14,114 nucleotides of DNA from CAINVV01 sp037440345 (GTDB lineage: Bacteria; Bacteroidota; Bacteroidia; Bacteroidales; Prolixibacteraceae). Positions within the stretch are counted from its first letter, which is position 1; the number at the start of each line of letters is the position of its first letter. The translations under genes were made by a program, and so were the position numbers. Under the pieces are notes generated by a model that worked only from the letters and a program-made list of their open reading frames with translations, was not told where the DNA came from and ran no database searches. The DNA lies in the NCBI GenBank assembly GCA_037440345.1, contig JBBIUJ010000087.1, positions 1-14,114 on the forward strand. Direction: 5' to 3'. This document shows, piece after piece, positions 6,602 to 13,271 of this stretch.

Positions 6602-7912
6602 TTAAATTGTTGGAAGTTGCCAGGGAGCACGATAGGGCCTGTCGAGCAGGCGGGCAGCCATAGGGTTACTGATGATCTCTTCCTTATCAGGATCCCATTG
6701 AATCTTCTGACCGGTTTGCATGGCGATTTCTCCAAGCAGAGCGACAGAAATTGCCCTGTATGCCACCTCGATTGGGGCGATGGTTTTCTCACCTGAACGA
6801 ACACAGTCGACAAAATTTTGCCAGTGGTTGTCGCTTTTGATCAGGTGTATTTCGTTCTCGCCAATCACCTCTTCCAGGATTTTGGGATCGGATGCAAAGA
6901 GGGTATCTCCCCGATTGACATGGATCCAACCTTTGTCGCCGTACCAGGTAGTGCCTGAACCTTTTTCGAGGCGGGCTTCATTGCAGACCCTCATCTCGAT
7001 GCCGTTGGCATATTTGCAATTGAAGTCGTACTCGACCGGAACGTTGTAAATTCCTTCTCTTGGGTAGACGCCCTCGCCAACAATCTCCACCGGTCCGGTA
7101 TGTTCCAATCCGGCGCCCCAATTGGCGATGTCGATGTGGTGACCGGCCCAGTCGGTTAACTGACCGCCTGAATATTCGAGGATCCAGCGCCAGTTCCAGT
7201 GGCTTACTCCACGGTAGGCAACCTTGGGAGCAGGCCCGAGCCACATGTCCCAGTTCAGCTCTTTGGGAACATCCTGAACCGGTGGCGTGCCAATCCCCCT
7301 GTTGCCGTTCGGGAGGCCTACTTCGATGTGATGGATTTTTCCAAGCCGGCCATTGATGGCCAGTTCTGCGCCCCGGTGAAAATTGGGCCTGGACCTTTGC
7401 CAGCTTCCCGTTTGCCAGGTGATTTTATTTTTTTGAACTGCCTTCACGATCGTTTGGCCATCACGGATGGTGCGGCAGATGGGCTTCTCACCATACACAT
7501 GCAATTTCTTTTCGACGGCGGCAGTGTAGATGATGCCGTGCCAATGGTCGGGCAGGGCGATGCAGACAGCGTCAAGCTTCTCCTTCTCCAGAAATTCGCG
7601 GTAATCGCCGTAGGTGCGGCAATCGTTGTTGGCATAGGCAGCATCGGCAAGGACTTTTGCCTTTTGCAGGTTGTTGGTATCTACATCGCAAACGGCCACA
7701 AATTGAACCTCTTTGTTGAGTTCAAGGAAGTCGCGCATGTTGCTTTTGCCTTGAGAGCCGGTACCAATGGCACCCATGACGAGCCGGTTGCTGGGCGCCA
7801 GTTTGCCACCCATCCCCATCGCGGTGGAGGGGATGATCTGCGGAAGAACCAAGGCTCCCACCGATGCAACAGCCGAATTCTTCAAAAAAGATCTTCTGTT
7901 CGAGTTATTCAT
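6602..7912 (-). CDS. Tat-exported Gfo/Idh/MocA family oxidoreductase
   Basis: NAD(P)-dependent sugar oxidoreductase of 436 residues, predicted to be folded with its cofactor in the cytoplasm and exported by Tat. The N-terminus has the twin-arginine motif NRRSFLK (5-11) and a hydrophobic stretch. The Rossmann motif GAIGTGSQG (47-55) is followed by VCDVD (74-78), ALPDHWHG (119-126) and the family's GEKP (141-144), whose lysine contacts substrate and cofactor. The C-terminal half has NWRWILEYSGGQLTDWAGHH (240-259), which includes Asp254 and His258 of the D-x-x-x-H active-site pattern. There is no lipobox, so a soluble periplasmic protein is likely, unlike its paralogue at 8074-9420. The substrate is unknown; the ThuA neighbour suggests a keto-sugar or glycoside. 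Confidence 0.94.
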   Translation of the reverse strand: MNNSNRRSFLKNSAVASVGALVLPQIIPSTAMGMGGKLAPSNRLVMGAIGTGSQGKSNMRDFLELNKEVQFVAVCDVDTNNLQKAKVLADAAYANNDCRTYGDYREFLEKEKLDAVCIALPDHWHGIIYTAAVEKKLHVYGEKPICRTIRDGQTIVKAVQKNKITWQTGSWQRSRPNFHRGAELAINGRLGKIHHIEVGLPNGNRGIGTPPVQDVPKELNWDMWLGPAPKVAYRGVSHWNWRWILEYSGGQLTDWAGHHIDIANWGAGLEHTGPVEIVGEGVYPREGIYNVPVEYDFNCKYANGIEMRVCNEARLEKGSGTTWYGDKGWIHVNRGDTLFASDPKILEEVIGENEIHLIKSDNHWQNFVDCVRSGEKTIAPIEVAYRAISVALLGEIAMQTGQKIQWDPDKEEIISNPMAARLLDRPYRAPWQLPTI

Positions 7913-7921
7913 AAATATTAG

Positions 7922-7975
7922 TTTGAAGGGTTTGAATTGTTTGAAAAGTTTATGTTGTTTGAAATGTTTGAAGGG
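7922..7975. repeat. 9-bp tandem array of TTTGAA words
   Basis: Six 9-bp units start at 7922, 7931, 7940, 7949, 7958 and 7967. Five begin TTTGAA (followed by GGG, TTG, AAG, ATG, GGG); the fourth is degenerate (TTTATGTTG). The array begins 10 bp beyond the start codon of the Gfo/Idh/MocA gene at 7912, so it forms that gene's leader or promoter region. The frames through it only spell repeats, so it is not coding. Confidence 0.8.
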
Positions 7976-7983
7976 CTTCCGGT

Positions 7984-8002
7984 CCCTGAGCCTGTCGAAG
8001 GG
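7984..8002. repeat. Palindrome-like word CCCTGAGCCTGTCGAAGGG
   Basis: A 19-bp unit with CCCT and AGGG ends that can pair. TGAGCCTGTCGAA words of this kind are scattered as short intergenic repeats in many bacterial genomes, Bacteroidota among them (recalled, not checked). It sits between the TTTGAA array and the ATTCTG array. Confidence 0.65.
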
Positions 8003-8030
8003 AAATGTTTTTCGAATTACTTCCTATCCC

Positions 8031-8073
8031 ATTCTGTTCATTCTTTAATTCTGAAAATTCTGATTCAGACACT
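8031..8073. repeat. About 9-bp spaced ATTCTG/TTCAGA words
   Basis: ATTCTG or ATTCTT occurs at 8031, 8040, 8048 and 8057, followed by TTCAGACA-type words that run up to and into the TGA stop (8074-8076) of the upstream Gfo/Idh/MocA gene. It forms the right flank of the palindrome at 7984-8002, mirroring the TTTGAA array on the left but with a different word. Confidence 0.6.
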
Positions 8074-9420
8074 TCAGACATTTGGTGGTGTACCCGGTAC
8101 CGGCACCTCAAATTTCATATCTACAGGCCCAAAGACCATCTCTTTTGGTCCGAGCTGCATGTCAGATTTCATCATCTCCTCCCAGGTAACCAGCTGTCCG
8201 GTATAGGCTGCCGTGCGACCCATGATGGCGGTCAGGGTGGAGAGGGCGGTCTGTTCGGCCTGGTTTACATATTCGCCTTTGCGAATGGCATGTACCAGGT
8301 GCATGTGCTCCTGCACGTAGGCGGGTATTTTAAGCTGGTTCATCGCGTTGCCGTTCGCGTCTTTTTCGTATTCGAACTGCCATTTGATTTTTCCGTTGAG
8401 GTCCCAGATGGTGTTGACGCAGTTGGTATATCCCTCAGTGCCCATCACCATCTCCCCGGTGCGGTTGGTGCAGCTGTCGATTTCGCGGCAGTAGCTGTGG
8501 GAGTTTACGCCGTTGCCGTAATCAAAATCGATGTTGAAGAAGTCGTACTGGTCGCCGGTAACGCGGCGGTGTCGGCCTCCATTACCGATGGCGCTGATGG
8601 GGGTCTTTCCCATGAACCAGTTGATGACATCGATGTTGTGGATGTGGGTATCGAGGATGTGGTCGCCGCAGAGCCAGCAGAAGTTGTTCCAGTTGCGTAC
8701 CATATAGGTCATGTCGTCCCAGCCCTCTTCCCGGGTACGGAACCAGACATGGTCCTGGTTCCAGAAGGCCCTGGCGGAGGTAAGCCGTCCGATGGCCCCC
8801 GCCTGTACCCGTTTGTAAGTTTCGATGTAATCTTCCTGGTGACGGCGTTGTGTACCGGTGACAACGCAGAGCCCCAGCGCCTCGGCTTTCTTCCCGGTAG
8901 CGATAAGGGAACGAATTCCGACGGGATCGACGGCAACCGGTTTTTCCATAAAGACATGTTTCTTGTTGAGGACGGCCTCCAGAAAATGTTCCGGTCTGAA
9001 GCGGGGTGGAGTCGCCAGAAGCACTACATCAAGTTCTTCAAGGGCTATCAGTTTCTTGTATCCATCGAATCCGGTAAAGCAATTCTTCTCCGGAATCTCA
9101 AGGTTGAAGGATTTGAACCTTTCGCGAAAGGCATCGATCTTGTCCTGAAAAACGTCGCACACAGCAATGATTTCCAAGTCCGGGCCGGCGCTGATAAAGT
9201 TAATGGCGGCGCCTGTGCCACGGTTACCGGCACCAACCAGGCCTGCACGGAGTTTCCTTCCTTTTGGGGCCCCTTTCAAAATTGGGGGAAGACCGAGGGA
9301 GGCATTGGTTGCCTCTTTCTTACAGGAGGCAAGCAGGGCATTGGCGCCAACCACTGAGATTCCGGCCAGAACACCTGCGCCCAAAAATTTTCTTCTGTTG
9401 ATATTTTTCTTGTTTTCCAT
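8074..9420 (-). CDS. Tat-lipoprotein Gfo/Idh/MocA family oxidoreductase
   Basis: Oxidoreductase of 448 residues with a twin-arginine motif NRRKFLGAG (8-16) followed by a lipobox LLASC (Cys33), so it is predicted to be exported folded and membrane-anchored. The Rossmann motif GLVGAGNRG (60-68), VCDVFQDK (87-94), ATPPRFRPEH (136-145) and MEKP (158-161) mark the NAD(P) domain. The C-terminal domain shows WNNFCWLCGDHILDTHIHNI (244-263), giving Asp257 and His261 of the active-site pattern. It is only distantly similar to the Gfo/Idh/MocA protein at 6602-7912. The ATG at 9420 lies 12 bp after the stop of the tetraheme cytochrome gene, which indicates one transcript and a likely functional link. A long antisense frame over this gene is a shadow. 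Confidence 0.94.
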   Translation of the reverse strand: MENKKNINRRKFLGAGVLAGISVVGANALLASCKKEATNASLGLPPILKGAPKGRKLRAGLVGAGNRGTGAAINFISAGPDLEIIAVCDVFQDKIDAFRERFKSFNLEIPEKNCFTGFDGYKKLIALEELDVVLLATPPRFRPEHFLEAVLNKKHVFMEKPVAVDPVGIRSLIATGKKAEALGLCVVTGTQRRHQEDYIETYKRVQAGAIGRLTSARAFWNQDHVWFRTREEGWDDMTYMVRNWNNFCWLCGDHILDTHIHNIDVINWFMGKTPISAIGNGGRHRRVTGDQYDFFNIDFDYGNGVNSHSYCREIDSCTNRTGEMVMGTEGYTNCVNTIWDLNGKIKWQFEYEKDANGNAMNQLKIPAYVQEHMHLVHAIRKGEYVNQAEQTALSTLTAIMGRTAAYTGQLVTWEEMMKSDMQLGPKEMVFGPVDMKFEVPVPGTPPNV

Positions 9421-9432
9421 GGTAAAAAATCT

Positions 9433-10965
9433 TTACTGACCAACTACTGTTGAGTCTGCTTCACATACAATTCTGAATCCTACATCATTACTATCCGAGT
9501 ACCACCAGACACTCTTCGGCATCTGGGGATCGGTCATCAGCCAGGCCTTCGTTTTGGTGAAATCCCTCGCGGCGCTACGAACATCTTTGGCATCGCTTTT
9601 GAAGGAACCGCCACGGATCACATGCTCCTGACCGTTGTCTGGCCCTATTGGATTGTTGAGAATATCGCCCGGAATGACTTTGTAACTATTGGGGGCATAG
9701 TAGTCGGAGCAGAACTCTGCGACGTTCCCCAGCATATTTTTCAAACCGAACGGATTTGCTTTAACCGATGCTGGTTCTTTGGTTTTTGACTGACTGTTTA
9801 CTTTGTAGACCACATAAGAATTGATCATCGTAGTGTCGGGTCCAAAAAGTTTGTTCAACACACCGGTTGAACTGAATTTCTTAGGGCTTCCTGCAAAGAA
9901 ATAGGGATCTTTGGAACCACCCCTGCAGGCATACTCCCATTCAGCCTCGGTGGGAAGCCTGTACTTTTTGCCGGTCTTTTTGGATAGCCATAAACAATAG
10001 GTGTTGGCAGCCTTCCACGACATGGTGATGGCCGGGCGGCTCCCTTTTCCCCAACCCTGGTCGGGGGCTCCCCATGGCGGTGTCGGACCGGTGATGGCAT
10101 CGGTGACAGGTTGGTTCACCACTGCCTCTTTTCTTCCCTGGGAAGCGGTGGCCTTGAAAAATTCGAGATATTCGTCCCAGCTTACTTCGGCTTTGCCCAT
10201 CCAGAATTTGGAAAGGTGTACCTTTCTGACCGGACCTTCATCTGGTTTTCGGAGTTCCTCTTTTTCGGGGCTTCCCATCTCGAAAGTGCCTTCCGGGATG
10301 GCTATCATGTCGAAAGTAAGGGTCGTTCCAGGTACTTTTTCGGCAAAATTCTCAAATTTCTTTACCTCGGCAGGGAGGGTGAAAACCTCTTTGGCGACTG
10401 TTTCTGTAACTCCAAAGTTGGCATTGTGGGCATGGATGTTGTTCTTGTCGAAATGGCCAACATTGAGGTGACAGTTAATGCAATTGGATTTTTGATCCTT
10501 CGGAGCGTTGACATATTGTAGATGGGCATTGCTACCGTTCACGGATAATGTAGCGGGAAATAGATTCTGGTGGCACTTGATGCAGGACTCCTCATAAACA
10601 TACTTTTTTGCATATTCCAGGGATTTTCTTGTTTCCCAGTCAAATGAGGCGCTGTCCTTGAAAAGTTTGCCATAAATATCCTTCATTCCGTGGAAGGCTT
10701 TGGCCGGAAGGTATCCATGACCCTTGGGAGGCAGGTGGCAATCAACACAATGCGTAACGAAGCCCGATTTGTTGTTGTAGTGTTCGGAGAGTCGCCAGTT
10801 TTGGTCCTGCACCGGATGAATATGGCAAGAGACACAGTACTTATCGCTAGAAGTATATTCAGAAACCGTGTTCAGTGAAAATAAAAAGAGGGCACAAATG
10901 AAAATCCCAATTCCGGCAAATAGGAATTTTGATCTGGGTACTGTAAACGCATTGCTCCACTTCAT
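9433..10965 (-). CDS. Tetraheme NapC/NirT-type cytochrome c fused to a SUMF1/FGE-like domain
   Basis: 510-residue two-part protein. Residues 14-33 are a membrane anchor. Four CxxCH heme sites follow: CVSCH (44-48), CVDCH (73-77), CIKCH (128-132) and CINCH (162-166), the layout of NapC/NrfH/CymA quinol-oxidising cytochromes. Residues about 213-504 are a formylglycine-generating-enzyme-like domain: FDMIAIPEGTFEMGS (218-232), WMGKAEVSWDEY (255-266), YRLPTEAEWEYACRGG (335-350), NMLGNVAEFCSDYY (410-423), HVIRGGSF (448-455) and GFRIVCEAD (496-504). The catalytic Cys pair of true FGE is absent after RGGS, so formylglycine formation is unlikely. I infer an exported electron-transfer protein whose SUMF1-like part binds a partner or ligand. 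The Tat-lipoprotein oxidoreductase gene follows after 12 bp. There is no stop or frameshift between the domains. Confidence 0.93.
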   Translation of the reverse strand: MKWSNAFTVPRSKFLFAGIGIFICALFLFSLNTVSEYTSSDKYCVSCHIHPVQDQNWRLSEHYNNKSGFVTHCVDCHLPPKGHGYLPAKAFHGMKDIYGKLFKDSASFDWETRKSLEYAKKYVYEESCIKCHQNLFPATLSVNGSNAHLQYVNAPKDQKSNCINCHLNVGHFDKNNIHAHNANFGVTETVAKEVFTLPAEVKKFENFAEKVPGTTLTFDMIAIPEGTFEMGSPEKEELRKPDEGPVRKVHLSKFWMGKAEVSWDEYLEFFKATASQGRKEAVVNQPVTDAITGPTPPWGAPDQGWGKGSRPAITMSWKAANTYCLWLSKKTGKKYRLPTEAEWEYACRGGSKDPYFFAGSPKKFSSTGVLNKLFGPDTTMINSYVVYKVNSQSKTKEPASVKANPFGLKNMLGNVAEFCSDYYAPNSYKVIPGDILNNPIGPDNGQEHVIRGGSFKSDAKDVRSAARDFTKTKAWLMTDPQMPKSVWWYSDSNDVGFRIVCEADSTVVGQ

Positions 10966-11248
10966 GCTGAAAAATCAATAAAATGTATATTTTTTGTGTT
11001 TTAATGAGGAATGCAAAAGGGGAAAGAAACTGTGAAGTCGTCCGACAACTCATTCATTTCTATTATCAAACAGTTTGGTACGTTCTTGCGGGGCACCCCA
11101 TCAAAGCGTTACTGTTTATTAGTCGTAGTAGTATGTTGAATCCCTCAATAAAAGGCCTAAAAATAGCGTTTAAATTAATTAGTCCGTAATCAATGGGTTA
11201 ATATTTTTAATTTCTCTGCTCTCACAAGAGGTAACCTATAAGAACAAA
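10966..11248. other. Upstream region of the cytochrome gene, no gene seen
   Basis: Part of the 412-bp gap 10966-11377. It should carry the promoter for the cytochrome-oxidoreductase transcript, but I find no convincing TAnnTTTG box. Small features are the dyad CAAACAGTTTG (11067-11077), a possible operator, and GGGGCACCCC just after it. There are only short, unconvincing frames and no tRNA-like fold. Confidence 0.4.
10993..11004 (-). promoter_or_regulatory. Recurring leader word TTAAAACACAAA (cytochrome gene)
   Basis: Identical 12-mer to 6473-6484 and 12062-12073, here 27 nt upstream of the ATG at 10965. Role unknown. Confidence 0.35.
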
Positions 11249-11329
11249 GCCACTAAGGTACTAAGACGCTAAGGTTCACAAAGAAAAGTTAATCCATTGT
11301 AGACCTTAGTGTCTTAGTGCCTTGGTGGC
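11249..11329. repeat. Inverted repeat, CTAAGG-word type
   Basis: Arms of 26 bp at 11249-11274 and 11304-11329 match at 23 positions. The left arm iterates CTAAGG/CTAAGA at about 9-10 nt and the right arm CTTAGTG. The spacer is 29 bp. It lies 48 bp downstream of the DUF1349-like gene's stop (11378) and could fold as a terminator-like hairpin for that gene. Confidence 0.87.
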
Positions 11330-11377
11330 AAAATTATTAGGTAAAAGCTGATTCAGAAAAGGCTTTATTTCCTTTTA

Positions 11378-12055
11378 TCAATCATTGAATGAAACATCGC
11401 TGAACAATGCAGTTGCAGCTTCTTTGGTATTGTGTGAAGTAACTGCCAGGCCTAGGTAGATTTTTTTAGGCAGTTCGAGGGTATAGGAGGTGTAAACTAT
11501 CCATGTTTTTCCATCTGAACTGTAAAGCCCGGTAAATTCATTGCCAACCCGTTTCAGGCGGATCCAGGTATTCGGAAAGTTCACAGGGAACTTGGGTATA
11601 CCTATGGCCGTGGCCGGATAAATGGCTTTCATCTCTCCTGCTTTTACCTGCCTGTACTGAAATTCATATCCGCCATTGTTTTTGTTGCGGGGTTTGTTGT
11701 TGGGAAAAACCTGAAAAAAAATGTGACGGCAGTTGTTGGTGAGCTCTTCGCGTGCCATTAAACCAGCTTTGGTGTACAAGTGAGGCGCTGAAAGGCTTTC
11801 GATTCGGGCCGACATGTCAAAATCGCCCTTTGATTCAATGTATGAAAAGTGAAATTCGTCTTTAATGCCCCATACATCTGCCCCTCCGGCAATTATTTTG
11901 AGTGCATTTTCCTGAATCGTTGAAGAACCTGCGATTGCTGGATTACCGATGTCGGTTTGTTTGAATTTTTTAGTCGGAACGGCATTCACTTTTGCCGAAA
12001 GAAAAGAGAAGGGAAAGACAAGGATACAGGTAGCGAAGAGTAATTTTTTAAGCAT
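11378..12055 (-). CDS. Secreted DUF1349-like (concanavalin A-fold) protein
   Basis: 225-residue exported protein. The signal peptide covers about residues 1-22 (MLKKLL, hydrophobic core, FLSAKV). The rest is one domain with the DUF1349 pattern: DIGNPAIAGSS (35-45), GGADVWGIKDEFHFSYIE (57-74), KGDFDMSARIESL (76-88), KAGLMARE (96-103), then WIRLKRVGNEFTGLYSSDG and an LGLAVTSHN-type strand near the end. Such domains have a jelly-roll lectin-like fold and are common in carbohydrate-related exported proteins; enzyme activity is not established for them. It is the first minus-strand gene of the exported cluster and is divergent from the metallophosphoesterase gene. Whether it shares a transcript with the cytochrome gene is doubtful because of the 412-bp gap and hairpin. 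Confidence 0.85.
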   Translation of the reverse strand: MLKKLLFATCILVFPFSFLSAKVNAVPTKKFKQTDIGNPAIAGSSTIQENALKIIAGGADVWGIKDEFHFSYIESKGDFDMSARIESLSAPHLYTKAGLMAREELTNNCRHIFFQVFPNNKPRNKNNGGYEFQYRQVKAGEMKAIYPATAIGIPKFPVNFPNTWIRLKRVGNEFTGLYSSDGKTWIVYTSYTLELPKKIYLGLAVTSHNTKEAATALFSDVSFND

Positions 12056-12061
12056 CTATTT

Positions 12062-12073
12062 TTTGTGTTTTAA
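12062..12073 (-). promoter_or_regulatory. Recurring leader word TTAAAACACAAA (DUF1349-like gene)
   Basis: Third copy of the 12-mer, here only 6 nt before the ATG at 12055. That places it inside the transcribed leader, so it cannot be a -33 or -7 box for this gene. Confidence 0.35.
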
Positions 12074-12075
12074 AT

Positions 12076-12106
12076 TTTGGGAAGACAAAATTATGTAATA
12101 TTTTCC
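12076..12106 (+). promoter_or_regulatory. Candidate promoter of the metallophosphoesterase gene
   Basis: TTTG at 12076-12079 and TATTTTCC at 12099-12106, separated by 19 nt, approximate the Bacteroidetes pattern TTTG-N19-TAnnTTTG; the last two bases of the -7 box deviate. The start codon follows 20 nt downstream. It overlaps the divergent minus-strand candidate. Confidence 0.3.
12086..12093 (-). promoter_or_regulatory. Candidate -7 box of the DUF1349-like gene
   Basis: The minus strand reads TAATTTTG, an exact TAnnTTTG match, 30 nt upstream of the ATG at 12055. No clear -33 TTTG lies 19-21 nt further up. The 71-bp divergent region thus appears to hold overlapping promoters for both genes. 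Confidence 0.35.
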
Positions 12107-12126
12107 AGTATCTTTAAGTCCCAAAC

Positions 12127-13254
12127 ATGATAAAAGACATGAATTTTCATACCATAGCCACCCTGACTTTCATTGTTCCAAATGTCTATTTGTTCCTTCG
12201 GATCGGCCAACTTTTTATCAATAAAGGATATAGGATTCAGTATGCGCTGGTCTATTTGCTGATAGTTGCCTTATATCCTTATTTGAGTTTCATTTTGGAA
12301 GGAAAGTCGGGATTTCTATTCGACATCTTATCCTGGATCTACAACTATTATTTGCCCTTTTACCTTTACATTTTCCTTTCTGTGTTGCTTTATGATCTTC
12401 TCTTGCTTGTCAACAAATTGACTAAAATTGTTCCCGGTGAAATAATGAAAAGTACCCGTTATAAAGTCTATTGTTTGTTGGTATTTTCATTGATTTCGGC
12501 CACTGTGGTATTTGCCGGTGCGATCAATTTCAACACGATACGTACAACGAATTACCACATCGAGATCCCTAAGAAGTCGTCCAATATCGACCACCTGAAA
12601 ATTGCCTTTGCGTCAGATTTCCATTTGAAACAGCAGACCGACATCGGCTTTGTGGAGCGGTTTGTTTCAAATATTGCTGTAATCCAGCCCGATTTGATGA
12701 TTTTTGGAGGTGATATTGTGGAGGGGCGGGGAGATGGTGGAAAGATGGACCGGATTGCAAAAATGTTAAGTAGGATTCATACCAAATATGGCGTTTTTGC
12801 GATTCTTGGAAACCATGAATCCTATGGAGTGCAGGCAAAAGGACACTTTTTCGACAAATCCGGTATGCAATCGCTTTGCGATTCAATAGCCGAATTTGGC
12901 AACTCGTTTAACCTGGCAGGAAGATATGACGACCGCTACAGGGAGAGAAAAGCGACAGTTGAGCTGTTGAGATCCATCAACGATTCACTGCCGGTAATCC
13001 TGATCGATCACCGGCCTACCGAAATCGAAGAGAACTCCAAAACCAAGGCTGATGTTCAGTTTTCGGGCCATACGCACAACGGTCAGTTGTTTCCGTTGAA
13101 CCTGATTCTTGAGAGCGTATACCGGCTTAGCTGGGGGTATGAGAAAATCGGCCATACCCATTTTTTCGTCAGCAGCGGGATCATGCTTTGGGGACCTCCC
13201 GTGCGCACTACCGGCAAATCGGAGATCATGGTGGTGGATGTGGATTTTATTTAA
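12127..13254 (+). CDS. Membrane-anchored metallophosphoesterase (YkuE/YaeI-like)
   Basis: 375-residue protein with a hydrophobic N-terminal half (about four or five helices between 9 and 132) and an exported calcineurin-type phosphoesterase domain (about 155-372). The dimetal motifs are complete: SDFH (163-166, Asp164 and His166), GGD (194-196), GNHE (228-231), IDHRP (293-297) and GHTHNGQ (314-320). The end carries the family's VSSGIMLWGPPVRTTGKSEI-type segment. Relatives include phosphodiesterases and phospholipid or UDP-sugar-lipid hydrolases; the substrate cannot be assigned here. The start at 12127 is preferred because it gives a short leader from the candidate promoter; Met5 at 12139 is an alternative. 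It is divergent from the DUF1349-like gene and has no obvious link to the exported redox cluster. Confidence 0.92.
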   Translation: MIKDMNFHTIATLTFIVPNVYLFLRIGQLFINKGYRIQYALVYLLIVALYPYLSFILEGKSGFLFDILSWIYNYYLPFYLYIFLSVLLYDLLLLVNKLTKIVPGEIMKSTRYKVYCLLVFSLISATVVFAGAINFNTIRTTNYHIEIPKKSSNIDHLKIAFASDFHLKQQTDIGFVERFVSNIAVIQPDLMIFGGDIVEGRGDGGKMDRIAKMLSRIHTKYGVFAILGNHESYGVQAKGHFFDKSGMQSLCDSIAEFGNSFNLAGRYDDRYRERKATVELLRSINDSLPVILIDHRPTEIEENSKTKADVQFSGHTHNGQLFPLNLILESVYRLSWGYEKIGHTHFFVSSGIMLWGPPVRTTGKSEIMVVDVDFI

Positions 13255-13271
13255 TGGTCAATAGGATACTT

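Noticed and set aside
7199..7921. 240-aa open frame on the plus strand
   Set aside because: Antisense shadow of the Tat-exported oxidoreductase at 6602-7912; no recognisable motifs.
8005..9357. 450-aa open frame on the plus strand
   Set aside because: It lies wholly antisense to the Tat-lipoprotein oxidoreductase, which shows clear family motifs. The plus-strand translation looks like no protein family and follows from the codon bias of the opposite strand.
11036..11100. Operator or tRNA-like fold near GGGGCACCCC and CAAACAGTTTG
   Set aside because: The dyads are short and unsupported by any regulator gene; no cloverleaf can be drawn. Mentioned only as a possible site.
12569..12886. 105-aa minus-strand frame
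   Set aside because: Antisense to the metallophosphoesterase domain, which carries all its metal-binding motifs.
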